Positions 1 through 9,553 of a stretch of DNA of 64,000 bases are shown in pieces (the first letter of the stretch is position 1; every line of letters begins with the position of its first letter). The stretch lies in contig DDSV01000051.1 of assembly GCA_002344215.1 (NCBI GenBank), positions 163,562 through 227,561 of the forward strand, written 5' to 3'. The position numbers were made by a program, and so were the translations under genes. Under the pieces are notes generated by a model. That model was not told the origin of the DNA and ran no database searches. It saw only the letters and a list, made by a program, of their open reading frames with translations. The stretch is from Akkermansiaceae bacterium UBA2381 (GTDB lineage Bacteria; Verrucomicrobiota; Verrucomicrobiia; Verrucomicrobiales; DEV007).

Positions 1-43
1 AAATGCCTTGTCCGCAGGGGTGCCGATCTGCCATAGTTTCGCG

Positions 44-418
44 ATGAAATGCATCCCGACCAGTGACCCCTTGGTCCGCCTTTCCTGCCGTATTGATGCC
101 GGCGACATTGAGGAGATGCTCGACGCCTACGACAGCGGCATGTGTGACATCTCCACGGCCAACTGCCTCACCCGGGCGATCGCGCGCCGACTCCCCGGAG
201 ATCGCCGGGTCAGGCTTCTGCGTCAGGGCAGAAATCGTGTCGAAGTGGAAGTGTGGGGTCAGCGCCTTCCTCTCAGCCCCGAGTTGCTCCAGTGGCTCCG
301 CACCGCCGAAACCGGAGGTCGCGTTGAACCGGTGGATTTCGTTCTTCACATCGCGGGACCCTACAAACCCGACGAGGAGTCAGGATCGCAACATTCCCAC
401 GCGGCACTGGTCCGGTAG
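44..418 (+). CDS. hypothetical protein
   Basis: A 124-residue soluble, Arg-rich protein that I do not recognise. The reading frame stays open to the left edge of the window, so the true start may lie earlier; I chose the first ATG. Residues near the middle (LTRAIARRLPGDRRVRLLR) look like an amphipathic helix, and the end is hydrophilic. There is no signal peptide or membrane segment. Amino-acid composition and third-position GC look coding. The next gene is convergent and about 195 bases away. No function is proposed. Confidence 0.5.
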   Translation: MKCIPTSDPLVRLSCRIDAGDIEEMLDAYDSGMCDISTANCLTRAIARRLPGDRRVRLLRQGRNRVEVEVWGQRLPLSPELLQWLRTAETGGRVEPVDFVLHIAGPYKPDEESGSQHSHAALVR

Positions 419-613
419 CTGTCGGGCTCCCTCAATTTGCTGGCACGAGTTTGTCAGGTTTCAAAAAGCTTCTTAGGCTCCGGGGCTCTGATCGTCGTGA
501 AACACGGACCATCAGCGATTGGCAATGCCGATTTGTTATTTCCGAAATGCCGGTGACTAACGCTTGCGACCCGGTTGAGCGGGGGAGGAAAGAGGGGTGA
601 GTCGGGGGTTCAC

Positions 614-1093
614 CTAAATCACAATTCCGGTGACATCGCCCTCGAAGACCATCTTCCCGTCGACGAATCCCTGGGCTTCGAAGATCGCAATTCTTGATCT
701 CAAGGTCTTGGCCCGAACCACCATCAGCAGATCGTTGCCCGGTTCCACGCTTCCCCGAAATTTCACCTGATTCACTCCCCCGAATCCGAAGAATTTCTTG
801 CCGCCCGTCTCGAATTTCAGATGATATATCACGGAACTGATCTGAGCCGCCATTTCGATCATGAGAACGCCCGGCATGATGGGGCGCCCGGGAATATGCC
901 CCCTCGTCCAGAATTCGTCGGGCCGCTGGGTTTTGATCCCGACCGCCAGGCCCTCCTCCAGATCAAGTAAAATCAGCCGGTCCACCTGCTCGAATTCATC
1001 GCGCTGCGCGTTCAGCGCGAGAATTTCCTCCTTGGTCACCGCTACATTTTCGGTGAGGAGGGTCGAGAGGTCCAGGATTGGTGGTGATGCCAT
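614..1093 (-). CDS. 3-hydroxyacyl-ACP dehydratase, FabZ-like hot-dog protein
   Basis: Dehydrates 3-hydroxyacyl-ACP to the trans-2-enoyl-ACP in type II fatty-acid synthesis in the cytoplasm. The 159-residue length fits a FabZ/FabA-type hot-dog domain. The family signature is complete at residues 65-84: GHIPGRPIMPG followed by VLMIEMAAQ, which gives the catalytic His at about residue 66 and Glu at about 80. The first 35 residues are a helical extension not always present in FabZ. It is not next to lpxA, lpxD or fabD as FabZ often is, so it may be a second copy or serve a special lipid. Family assignment is firm; the exact substrate is inferred. Confidence 0.85.
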   Translation of the reverse strand: MASPPILDLSTLLTENVAVTKEEILALNAQRDEFEQVDRLILLDLEEGLAVGIKTQRPDEFWTRGHIPGRPIMPGVLMIEMAAQISSVIYHLKFETGGKKFFGFGGVNQVKFRGSVEPGNDLLMVVRAKTLRSRIAIFEAQGFVDGKMVFEGDVTGIVI

Positions 1094-1181
1094 ATATTCT
1101 TCGATCCCAATGATTTATCCCACGGTTCCGGTCACCCGCTCCAATGTCAAACCTCTTGTCTTTGTTGGAGGCTCGACTCCC

Positions 1182-2318
1182 TCACGCTTCGCCCGACACC
1201 TCAACGATCCAATTCCGGAATTCTCCCGCCTGATTATTTTCGAAGGCCGAGGTGACACACGAGTTCGCCTCTTCCACCCATCGGGCGGCTTCCGCCGCCG
1301 TCGGACGGGGGACCCCGGCCTCGAGGAGGTCATCGAGCACGGCGAAGTCCGGAGCGAGGTAGCCGATCACGTTAACCGGAGGCAGGGCCTGATACCAGAG
1401 GATGTTCCTTCCCCTCGAGTCGACTGCAAGGATATCGGCGCCGGCCTCGAGGAGGAGGCGGTTGTCCTCAATGCCGCGACCGTAATGCATCAGGGGTGTG
1501 CGGCCGTCAGCGTCCCGGGCATCGGGATCGAGACCCGCGGCCAGCAGACCGGAAAGGATGGCCGGGCGCGTCACTTCATGGAGCAGGGTGCCGCCGCGGT
1601 AGCCCCGCAGGGACGGAAGCCGGGAGTGGAGCGACTCGGGAAGATCCCACGAGAGGAGCGAGAGAATCCTGTCATAGAGCTCTGCATCGGTCATCGAGGT
1701 TTCGTCAGGTGGGTGGGATGGCATTGGATCGGGTTTGGACTGGGATTGGGATTTGAGACGGGCAGAGGCCTTGAGGAGGGTGAGGGCGTCCACCGGGATG
1801 ACTCTTGCTCCCCCGATGGCGGCGAGGGATTCAGCGTGAGTGATGACCGGGAGCGGACGCATTGACTGTCCCGCACGCTCACCGGCGAGCACGAGATCGA
1901 CGTCCTTACCCCTGAGGCGGAGCATGGCCACCGGAGGCGGGATCGGACCGCCCTGAGTGTAGCGCCCGGTGACGGCCCAGGCACTAATCTCTAGACTGGA
2001 CAGAGGCGTTTCAACCTGCTCCCCGCCGATGGGCACACGAACCCTGTCATTCCTAAAATCGAATTCGACAAAAGGACCCTTCTGTTCCATCGCCGCCGCC
2101 TCCTGCCCGGTGAGAATCCGCTTCGCGATGTAGATCGACAGAACGAGACCTGCGGCGATACCGATAAGAAACGCGACCGGCCCGACGAGCAGCAGTGGCG
2201 AGGCGAGGACAACCGCAGCGGCGAGCCCTCCGGAGACGAGCAGGAGCGCCCGCACGAAAACTCGTCGATGAGTCCATCGGAGCGGGACCCGGATCACCTC
2301 ATCGTCACCGGGATTCAT
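1182..2318 (-). CDS. membrane protein with C-terminal ankyrin-like repeats
   Basis: From the ATG at 2318 the product has 378 residues; an in-frame GTG at 2363 would add 15. Two close hydrophobic helices (about residues 20-65 from the ATG) form a membrane hairpin. A PH-like beta-rich section follows, then from about residue 255 ankyrin-type repeats, recognisable by DPDARDADGRTPLMHYG and ILAVDSRGRNILWY. Ankyrin repeats usually bind partner proteins. The gene lies 88 bases upstream (in transcription terms) of the FabZ-like gene on the same strand, so they could be co-transcribed. The partner and role are unknown. Confidence 0.7.
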   Translation of the reverse strand: MNPGDDEVIRVPLRWTHRRVFVRALLLVSGGLAAAVVLASPLLLVGPVAFLIGIAAGLVLSIYIAKRILTGQEAAAMEQKGPFVEFDFRNDRVRVPIGGEQVETPLSSLEISAWAVTGRYTQGGPIPPPVAMLRLRGKDVDLVLAGERAGQSMRPLPVITHAESLAAIGGARVIPVDALTLLKASARLKSQSQSKPDPMPSHPPDETSMTDAELYDRILSLLSWDLPESLHSRLPSLRGYRGGTLLHEVTRPAILSGLLAAGLDPDARDADGRTPLMHYGRGIEDNRLLLEAGADILAVDSRGRNILWYQALPPVNVIGYLAPDFAVLDDLLEAGVPRPTAAEAARWVEEANSCVTSAFENNQAGEFRNWIVEVSGEA

Positions 2319-2495
2319 GGGTTTGGTATCATTCGCAGAGGAGCAAACCCCTGCTTCAAACACGGGTCAATCCAAAAGCCGGTTCCGAGTCATTCGGTTG
2401 TCGGACTGACACATCATCGAGGCGGCTTTATCTCGAACGCCTGCCTTCCTGCCCCACGCTGCCGATCTGGCCGCTTTGGCGCCAACTTCCGAAAC

Positions 2496-2543
2496 CCTGA
2501 AAACCTGAAAACCTGAAAACCTGAAAACCTGAAAACCTGAAAA
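2496..2543. repeat. six perfect tandem copies of an 8-base unit (cctgaaaa)
   Basis: Six head-to-tail copies of cctgaaaa lie just downstream of the stop of the leftward membrane gene at 2550. The array is a simple-sequence tract that could vary in copy number by slippage. It lies outside coding sequence. Confidence 0.9.
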
Positions 2544-2549
2544 CCCGCA

Positions 2550-3209
2550 TCACCCGCGACTCAGAAAAAAGGCCAGAGGCAGCAGTCCCCAGATCAGGAT
2601 CTGAATCAGGATCGCAGGGACACCCAGCATATCTCCGATGTAGGTCCGCTCCTTGCCGAGATCCCAGACGATCCGGAAATCGGAGATCACATTCAGGACA
2701 AAGGCGATGGCCAGACTGAGAATCGCCGGATGGGTCATGAGAGGGATATGATCCCAAAGGGTTTGCCACAAGGCCCAAACCGTCGCCCCGGTCGCCCCCA
2801 GGATGATGATGATGCCGGGGACGGCCATGCTTTTGTCCGGCTTGTTGAGAAAGAGAAACACCAGGGAAGTTGCCACCAGAAAAGCTCCCTGCTCGATCAG
2901 GGCGGTTTCGACAAAAAAGGCCCAGATCGTCGGAGTCGATTGCCGCGTTTGCGAGACAGCCATCAGCCCGAGCGTCACGAGATGCAGGGCGAGCGCCGAG
3001 AGAATCGCGCGTCGTCGATGCCCCGCCCATTGCAAACCCCCGGCGAGAATCTGATAACAAAGCAATGAGATCCAGCCTCCGCAGAAGAGCCACTTGAACC
3101 AGGCCGTATCGAGCATCAGCGCGCCATACCACCCCAGCCAGGGGACCGCCAGAATATAGGTATAGTTGAGCCGGCGGATGAGTTCTAAAACCTTATTCAT
3201 TTCATGCAT
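2550..3209 (-). CDS. hypothetical integral membrane protein
   Basis: A 219-residue polytopic protein with about six hydrophobic helices, beginning near residues 15-35 and ending with a helix just before the C-terminal FFLSRG. Helix ends carry Trp and short charged loops (AGHRRR, NKPDKS, DLGKERTY). The composition resembles small uncharacterised membrane proteins of Verrucomicrobiota. ATG codons occur at residues 1 and 4, so the start may shift by nine bases. It runs in the same direction as the ankyrin gene, with the octamer array between them. No function can be assigned. Confidence 0.7.
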   Translation of the reverse strand: MHEMNKVLELIRRLNYTYILAVPWLGWYGALMLDTAWFKWLFCGGWISLLCYQILAGGLQWAGHRRRAILSALALHLVTLGLMAVSQTRQSTPTIWAFFVETALIEQGAFLVATSLVFLFLNKPDKSMAVPGIIIILGATGATVWALWQTLWDHIPLMTHPAILSLAIAFVLNVISDFRIVWDLGKERTYIGDMLGVPAILIQILIWGLLPLAFFLSRG

Positions 3210-3293
3210 TCCGTGAACGATCAGTGCCCTCCAGTAAGTTGCTAAGCTGGTGAACCTTCTGCCACTGACACATGACTCGCTGAGTCGTTACAA

Positions 3294-6200
3294 TTAGAAT
3301 TCAATCTCCCCCCATTGGGAAGGATCGACGCGTACCTCGGAGGGAAGATCGGAGACCACCTGGCTTCCGCGATCAAAATAGTAATGACGGGCCACGGCGC
3401 GTGTCCCCTCGGGATCCGCGAGAATGAGACCGACATCACCCAAAAGATTCCTCTGGGGTGACTCGTCCAATCCAAGCGCCGTCCATGGAAGGAAGGCGGT
3501 CAGGTGCCACCCGTCCGGAATCTCCTCAATTTTCACATTGGCCTCCTCGACGACGGAGACTTCGTCCACCTCGGCGGTTCCCGTCGGGGAGCTGAAAGTG
3601 GAATTCGCATCCGGCCGGGTGTCGGGGACGACAAAGCGATAGCGCACCGCCACCGGCTTGCCGCGCCACCGGGAGAAAAGGAATCGCATGTCTCCGGCAA
3701 CAGGCGTGGTGCGGGAGCGATTCGCCCCCTCGGCGGTCGAGATCCGGAAGTCGACGGCGGAGCCGCTTTTGAAGAGCGTTTTTGGATCATCCCCGGAATT
3801 GGCAAAGGGGGGAGAATTTTTCACCGTCACACTGAGGGTCATACCCTTCGAGACGTAGCCAATGGCAAAGTCGGCCGACGGATCGGCTTCAAGCAATGGA
3901 TATTGCCTGGCCTCTTCCCAGCCTTCGGCCAGGGCGGCAATCTGAATCGCCTCAACGGGTGCCGATACTTTCTCCGATTCCAGTTGCTTTTCGGCGGCTT
4001 TGTCGAGACGCAGATCGCCGCCCGTGAGGCGTTGCAAAGTTTCCAGCCCCCGGACCCTCATGACATTGCTCGAGTCTTTTCCGAGGACTTGAAAAATGCC
4101 GGCATCACCGCATTTCCCAAACCATCCGAAGAAACATTCATCGCCCAGACTGTAGGTGTCGAGGCGGAGTCCGCGGGAGACGTTTTGAACGCTGCTCAAG
4201 GTGGGGGTACTGCGCATATCGGCGAACAACTGAGTGACAAAAAGGCCATCGGTAGTCAGGAGAAAACGCACGCCTTTGTTGCCATTGAGTTGAAAGACGC
4301 TTCCGCGGTCTCCACCGAGCGGCACAATCCCCTCCACGTTGAGGGTGTGCTGAATCTGTCCCGACTTCAGGCGCGGGGAATTGTGCCAATTGGCCGGGTA
4401 GGGATTGGGATAAGTCCAATTGATCCGGCCATCGGGAGCGACGCTGTAGAACATATTGGTCGGGTCACCCTGTTCTTTGTATTCGCCCGTGTTGATGAGA
4501 AGGTTGCCCTCCAAATCCGGAGACAGGGCGGTGACGCCCCTAAGCCCGGTAGGAAGAGGAATGGACTTCGCATTCTCCAATTGGTAGCTGAGCTGATCCT
4601 TCCCGGACTCCGGAGCCACTTCCATAATGGTCTGACCGTCCCCGGAGCGGGCATACAAATTCAACGTCGGCCAGGAACGCATGGCCCACATGGCTCCATA
4701 TTTCCACTCAGGCTTGATCTGGACTTCGGCGGGTTCCGCCTTGCCGTCCCCGTTGACATCCTGCCAAAGAAAGGCGCCCAGGTCCTTCTTAATTTCGGCG
4801 GGCAGCGACGCGATAAATTCCGGATGACGTTCTTTCCAGCCTTCGCGCAGAATGTTCAGCGATCCAAAAACGGCTCGCGGCACCAACTTGTCATCCACCA
4901 CTTCGCCGATGAGGTTTTTCTTCACCCCATAGCCCTGGTCGTTGAGCAAATAGAGCCGCTCGCCGTGATACACCGGTGCCTGCGGCAGACCTTTGTCGGC
5001 TTGATCTTGTGGATAAGGCAGGTCCTCATGGTCCCGCGGATTAAAGAGAATCGCCCTCAGCTGGGAGGCTTCCGGCCAGGGGGCGACCGTAAACGCCATG
5101 CCATTGTAAAAACCCCGCGACGCACCCCTCGGGTCGAGGGTTCCCCCGCCTCCATAGTCCGGAGGCCCCGTCCAACTGTTTAGAAGCCGACCGTCCATGG
5201 TCCAAACGCTGATGCGCTTGGGCAGGAAGCTGTCTTCTCCGATCCACACCTGATCTTTGCCGTCCACCGCCAGGGCCCGGGGATTGTTCAGCAAGCCGGG
5301 GTCGAAGACACCTTCGCGGTGACCGCCCGGCTTTCCGATGGCTTTGAGCGGGGCACCGTCCGGCGAAAAGATTTTGACCCTTTGCTCGGCTTTGGCCACA
5401 TCGCTGACCAGAATGTTCCCCTGGGAGGAAACGGTCAAACCGGCCGGTTCACTCAGACCGCCGCCAACAACGATCTGAGTGGCTCCGGTTTCAACATTCA
5501 CCCGGACGACGGTTGTCCCGGAAATGGCAAGGAGTGACTCCCCCTCGGGCCGGGTGATGGCGCCGGCCCCGGGCAGCGGCACATCCCGCAGGTATTTGCC
5601 CGTCACGACTTCAAAGAGGGCGAGGCGGTTTTTGTCCCCGAGGGATAAAATCACATACTTGCCGGTGACGACCATGCCTTTGATGTCGGCAAACTGGTCC
5701 GACTTGACCTTGATGAAAGCCACATCAGTGGCCGGCACTTCGCTTCCCGGGGGATTGGAAACCAACTTGTAAGTCACCGCGTTCAGGCGATGAACCGCCA
5801 GCGCATCTTTCATCCAGCCTTTCTCTCCGGCGACATAGAGAACGTCGTCCTTTCGGAAGATCGCATCCGCTCCCGAGAGTCCGAGCCAGAGTGTCCCCCA
5901 GCGCTTCCGGCCCTCCTGATCGAGTTCCATGATGGAGTGCCCGGCCTCGGCGACGGAGGAACCAAAATAAATGTGCTCGCCATCCGAGTAGGCACTATTG
6001 GGCCGTCCATGGTCGGAGAGCCAGCCCCCCGCACCGCTCTCCCGCACGTAACGCTGGCTACTGATTTCAGCCGTCAACCAGGGAGGTGTTCCGGGGGCAT
6101 TGAAGGTGCCCGCAAATTCCGATGTCACTCCGTCGTGGAAGAGTCCCTTCCAACGGTAGTTTCCGGGAAGGACAGGCTCCCCGGCATCATCCAACCCGTC

Positions 6201-6437
6201 CCAGGGGATGACCTGGGGACCGGCTTCCAACCATGTTTGTCCAATCAGATTTCGCACCCGCTTCCCCCCGGCATCATCAATCGCCAGAGTGACAAATCCG
6301 GCTTTAACCAGCGAGAATCTCACCTCGCTGCCTTCGCCGGATGCCGGAGCGGCCTGGACAGCCAGGATGGAAACCAGGGCGAGACCGCTCAAAAACAGGG
6401 AGGCAATCCGGAGTCTTAGGGAATTGCCATGGTGCAT
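3294..6437 (-). CDS. large secreted NHL/beta-propeller protein with CBM9-like C-terminus
   Basis: From the ATG at 6437 the protein has 1047 residues. That start gives a normal Sec signal peptide (hydrophobic core ASLFLSGLALVSILAV, then AAPASG); the open frame extends 69 bases further to a GTG that would spoil it. After a FlgD-Ig-like beta module (IPWDGLDDAGEPVLPGNYRW) come NHL/propeller blades, for example ILVSDVAKAEQRVKIF and VWIGEDSFLPKRISVW. The last 170 residues resemble the CBM9-like fold found in carbohydrate-acting proteins (WHLTAFLPWTALGLD). It is likely an extracellular or periplasmic protein of polymer or sugar utilisation, as is common in Verrucomicrobiota and Planctomycetota. The enzymatic activity, if any, is not evident. 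Confidence 0.75.
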   Translation of the reverse strand: MHHGNSLRLRIASLFLSGLALVSILAVQAAPASGEGSEVRFSLVKAGFVTLAIDDAGGKRVRNLIGQTWLEAGPQVIPWDGLDDAGEPVLPGNYRWKGLFHDGVTSEFAGTFNAPGTPPWLTAEISSQRYVRESGAGGWLSDHGRPNSAYSDGEHIYFGSSVAEAGHSIMELDQEGRKRWGTLWLGLSGADAIFRKDDVLYVAGEKGWMKDALAVHRLNAVTYKLVSNPPGSEVPATDVAFIKVKSDQFADIKGMVVTGKYVILSLGDKNRLALFEVVTGKYLRDVPLPGAGAITRPEGESLLAISGTTVVRVNVETGATQIVVGGGLSEPAGLTVSSQGNILVSDVAKAEQRVKIFSPDGAPLKAIGKPGGHREGVFDPGLLNNPRALAVDGKDQVWIGEDSFLPKRISVWTMDGRLLNSWTGPPDYGGGGTLDPRGASRGFYNGMAFTVAPWPEASQLRAILFNPRDHEDLPYPQDQADKGLPQAPVYHGERLYLLNDQGYGVKKNLIGEVVDDKLVPRAVFGSLNILREGWKERHPEFIASLPAEIKKDLGAFLWQDVNGDGKAEPAEVQIKPEWKYGAMWAMRSWPTLNLYARSGDGQTIMEVAPESGKDQLSYQLENAKSIPLPTGLRGVTALSPDLEGNLLINTGEYKEQGDPTNMFYSVAPDGRINWTYPNPYPANWHNSPRLKSGQIQHTLNVEGIVPLGGDRGSVFQLNGNKGVRFLLTTDGLFVTQLFADMRSTPTLSSVQNVSRGLRLDTYSLGDECFFGWFGKCGDAGIFQVLGKDSSNVMRVRGLETLQRLTGGDLRLDKAAEKQLESEKVSAPVEAIQIAALAEGWEEARQYPLLEADPSADFAIGYVSKGMTLSVTVKNSPPFANSGDDPKTLFKSGSAVDFRISTAEGANRSRTTPVAGDMRFLFSRWRGKPVAVRYRFVVPDTRPDANSTFSSPTGTAEVDEVSVVEEANVKIEEIPDGWHLTAFLPWTALGLDESPQRNLLGDVGLILADPEGTRAVARHYYFDRGSQVVSDLPSEVRVDPSQWGEIEF

Positions 6438-6788
6438 AATCCAGGGGGAATCGTGGGGGTGATGTTCTCGCGCGGGTCGTTTGACGAGTCGGCTTCTTTC
6501 GGGCACCAGGAATGTTTGTTAGGAACTCCCTGTTTCATTCCGTCGACTCAATTCCAGTTCGGCTGTCTGAGTCAACGAATTTCCGCAGGGAAAGGGGTCA
6601 TACAAAGAGATGAGTCATGCGACAACCCGTGACAGAGTATCGTGGAACAGCGGGAAGCGAATTGGCTTCAGTCGAGATAGGCCGCCTGACCGCGGGGAAG
6701 TTCGTTAACGGGAACACTTCCAGCCCGGTCCGTTTCCCCGCCACGACCGCCGCTTGACAGTTTCACGCCGGAACGGCAGCATCAGGAC

Positions 6789-8123
6789 ATGACCCGCCCC
6801 ATGCCCCTGGTTCTGTCCTCCTGCGCCTTCACCCTCGCCAGCCTCGTCCTCTCTTTCTCCCTCTCCGCCGCCGACAACTGGCCGGACTACCGCGGCCCCA
6901 GCCAGGATGGCCACGCGGGCACGGCCGGGTTGCCCCTGAAGTGGAGTGAAACCGAGAACGTGAAATGGAAGACGGAGATTCCCCTCCTCGGCCTCTCCTC
7001 GCCCATCGTCATGGACAATCAGGTCTGGCTTACCACCGCGACGGAGGATGGCCACGACTTCTACGTTCTCTGCCTCGACGCCACCACCGGAGAGATCCTC
7101 GCCAATGAGAAGCTCTTCCACAGCGATGATCCCCAAACCATGGGCAACGGAGCGGCGGACAACAGCTACGCCACCCCCTCGGCGGTCATCGAAGCCGGAC
7201 GTGTCTATGTGCACTACGGCCATTTCGGAACTGCCTGTCTCGACACGGCCACCCGCAAGGTTCTCTGGAAGCGCGACGACCTGAAGTGCTACCACTACCG
7301 GGGCGCTTCCTCCTCGCCCGTGCTCTTCGAAAACCTCCTCATCCTCACCTTCGACGGAGCGGATCTCCAGTATGTCGTCGGCCTCGACAAGAGCACCGGA
7401 GAAACCGTCTGGAAGACCGACCGCTCCGCCGTCTGGAACGACGAACACATCGAGAAGGAAATGGTGAAGGAAGGCGACTGGCGCAAGGCCCACGGAACTC
7501 CCTTGATCGTCACGATAGCCGGCAAACCCGTCATGTGCAGCGTCGGAGCGAAGGCCGCCTACGGCTACGATCCCCGCACCGGCAAGGAACTCTGGCGGGT
7601 CGATCATCCCGCCTACTCCGCCGCGGCCCGGCCCGTCTATCACGACGGACGTTTCATCGTCGTCACCGGCTTCAGCCAGGGCGCCGAGATGATTTCGATC
7701 AAGGCCGGCGGCAGCGGAGTCATCACCGATACCCACGTTGAGTGGCGCATCGAAAAGTCCTTCCCCAAATACTCCTCCCCCATCGTTGTCGACGACCTCG
7801 TCTACTTCGCGATGGATGACAGCTTCGTTCTTTGCGTCGAGGCGAAGACGGGCAAGGAAGTCTGGCGGGGACGCCTCACCGGCAAGTTCCGAGCCTGTCC
7901 CATCTACGCGGATGGGAAGCTCTTCTTCTTCAGCCTCGAAGGCGAGACCACCGTGATCGAACCCGGACGTGAATTCAAGGTCCTCGCGACCAACCGCCTC
8001 GCCGACAACGCCCCGCTCGATGATCCCCGTCGTGGTCCCGGGTTCATGGCCTCACCCGCGGTGGTGGGCAAGGCGATGTTCCTGCGGACGCGGCATCACC
8101 TTTACCGGGTGGAGGGGGAGTAG
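6789..8123 (+). CDS. PQQ-like beta-propeller repeat protein (BamB-like fold)
   Basis: A 444-residue exported protein. An N-terminal signal peptide (about residues 1-27, ending SLSAAD) is followed by WPDYRGPSQDGHA, the usual opening of the PQQ-like propeller family abundant in Planctomycetota and Verrucomicrobiota. Blade motifs recur: LDATTGEILANEK, LDTATRKVLWKRD, LDKSTGETVWKTD, YDPRTGKELWRVD and VEAKTGKEVWRGR. These resemble the tryptophan docking motifs of quinoprotein dehydrogenases, but no catalytic domain is present, so a binding or scaffolding role in the periplasm is more likely than oxidation. It stands alone, divergent from the large secreted protein upstream. Confidence 0.85.
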   Translation: MTRPMPLVLSSCAFTLASLVLSFSLSAADNWPDYRGPSQDGHAGTAGLPLKWSETENVKWKTEIPLLGLSSPIVMDNQVWLTTATEDGHDFYVLCLDATTGEILANEKLFHSDDPQTMGNGAADNSYATPSAVIEAGRVYVHYGHFGTACLDTATRKVLWKRDDLKCYHYRGASSSPVLFENLLILTFDGADLQYVVGLDKSTGETVWKTDRSAVWNDEHIEKEMVKEGDWRKAHGTPLIVTIAGKPVMCSVGAKAAYGYDPRTGKELWRVDHPAYSAAARPVYHDGRFIVVTGFSQGAEMISIKAGGSGVITDTHVEWRIEKSFPKYSSPIVVDDLVYFAMDDSFVLCVEAKTGKEVWRGRLTGKFRACPIYADGKLFFFSLEGETTVIEPGREFKVLATNRLADNAPLDDPRRGPGFMASPAVVGKAMFLRTRHHLYRVEGE

Positions 8124-8234
8124 GGTTGTGGTGTTTTAAGGACAGGCGACCATTCGAAACAGGGGTTCCGATCAAGGGTGAACCCAATTCGACTCGACCA
8201 GGAAAGGTCGCATGCCGCCCTCTTAAAAGAAGCT

Positions 8235-9302
8235 CTAGAATGACGTCCGGACGCCGACACTGAAACCGTGCAAGAGCATCTCGTCGCGGAAGACATTGGT
8301 GCGGAGCAGGCTTGGGTTCAGCAGGCTTCCGCTTGCGGCGGAGCCGGCCATCGCGATGTCATCCATCCACAAAAGATGATACCCCGCCGTCAATTCTGTC
8401 CGGTCCGTCAGCCTGTAGCCCACCGTCAGGCCCAGTTCCGCCGCATAGCTGGTTTCATTGACCCGCCCGCTTTGAAACGCACCGATAGGGTTGTTGCCCG
8501 AGAACTCCCGGATCCCGGCGTTTGAATCGTTGCTGTAGACCCCGACCTTGCCGGAAAGGTCCAGTTTGAGCGGTCCGGATCCGTCGATCAGGGCCATCTG
8601 CGCGCCGATCTGCGCCCCGAGCAGGGAGTTCTCGGCCTCATAAAGGCCGGAGGCCACGTTGGCGTTGATTACCGTCCGCAGCGTGTCGTCAATGTCAAAC
8701 CCGCGCATGCCCGCCAGGACCGTGACTCGGTCGTTGTAGCTGTGCTTCCAGTTGATCTCGCCGCTGGCGAAGGTGGTGTCATACTCAGACGTCGCCGTCG
8801 TGCCACCGGGCCCGGTGAAGCCGACACCGATAAAGTTGCCGGGCGTGACGGTGATATTTCCCGCCTCCATTTCGGAATACATCAGCCGGGCTTCGATCAC
8901 CTCATCCCCGAGGACGGTAAAACCAAAGGAAGCGTCGACACCGGCACTGAGGCCAAAGTCGAAGTCGTCTCCCGTCAGAAACGGTGTGCCAGCCGGGTTT
9001 GCCGCGATGATGGCCCCGGTGTTCGAAAGATCGCGGCTCAGTCCCAGCGCCGAAACGCTGAAATACCGTAAGGGCTCGGCGGCCGTCCCGGCCTCTACAA
9101 CCGGCACCTTGTCGTCGTCCCCTGCCTGCACCACGCCGGTGATTCCGACAGCGGCCGCCAGGATCGCCGCCGCACGCAAGGTCCGTTTCCTGTCCGCCTC
9201 CAGAGTTGGGCGCGACTGCGGTAAGACCTCGCCCCGGGACAGCCTGGCCCGAAAATCGTTAACCCGTTGAACCAGACAATTGCTAGAAAATTCCTTTTTC
9301 AT
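8235..9302 (-). CDS. BBP7-like outer-membrane beta-barrel protein
   Basis: A 355-residue protein with a long N-terminal region, a hydrophobic export segment (about residues 42-60, AAAILAAAVGITGVVQAG), then alternating beta strands. The C-terminus SVGVRTSF ends in Phe, the usual signal for outer-membrane barrel insertion. The pattern (YFSVSALGLSRD near the start, TDRTELTAGYHLLWMDDIA near the end) resembles the BBP7-like barrels of Planctomycetota. The positively charged stretch before the export segment is longer than in most signal peptides. Function is unknown; a porin or surface structural role is likely. An A+T-rich stretch with short repeats at 9340-9400 lies upstream and probably holds the promoter. 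Confidence 0.7.
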   Translation of the reverse strand: MKKEFSSNCLVQRVNDFRARLSRGEVLPQSRPTLEADRKRTLRAAAILAAAVGITGVVQAGDDDKVPVVEAGTAAEPLRYFSVSALGLSRDLSNTGAIIAANPAGTPFLTGDDFDFGLSAGVDASFGFTVLGDEVIEARLMYSEMEAGNITVTPGNFIGVGFTGPGGTTATSEYDTTFASGEINWKHSYNDRVTVLAGMRGFDIDDTLRTVINANVASGLYEAENSLLGAQIGAQMALIDGSGPLKLDLSGKVGVYSNDSNAGIREFSGNNPIGAFQSGRVNETSYAAELGLTVGYRLTDRTELTAGYHLLWMDDIAMAGSAASGSLLNPSLLRTNVFRDEMLLHGFSVGVRTSF

Positions 9303-9553
9303 CGTTCGGCTCCTATCCCGCGAAGGTCCGCGTAAATGGTTAATAAAAATTAAATATCAATAAATAAGGAAGAAAATAGAAAAGTAAATAGAAAAGTGAT
9401 AACCACCACACGGGATTTCTGACAGGGTCAGTCAGGAATGTCGCATGCCCCGCCTTTTCCCGCAGGGGAACTGGTTGGTATAGAGCGCCTTCGCTCAGGT
9501 GGCTGATCCTGGGCAAACGGCACTACGTTGTAATGCCTCATTGGGCCCACCGG

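Noticed and set aside
3504..5183. Long open frame (559 codons) opposite the large secreted propeller protein
   Set aside because: Composition is a mirror of the coding strand; the minus-strand gene has signal peptide and recognisable domains.
6705..7736. 343-codon frame opposite the PQQ-like gene
   Set aside because: No domain, very Gly/Val/Glu-rich, explained by the strong codon bias of the true gene.
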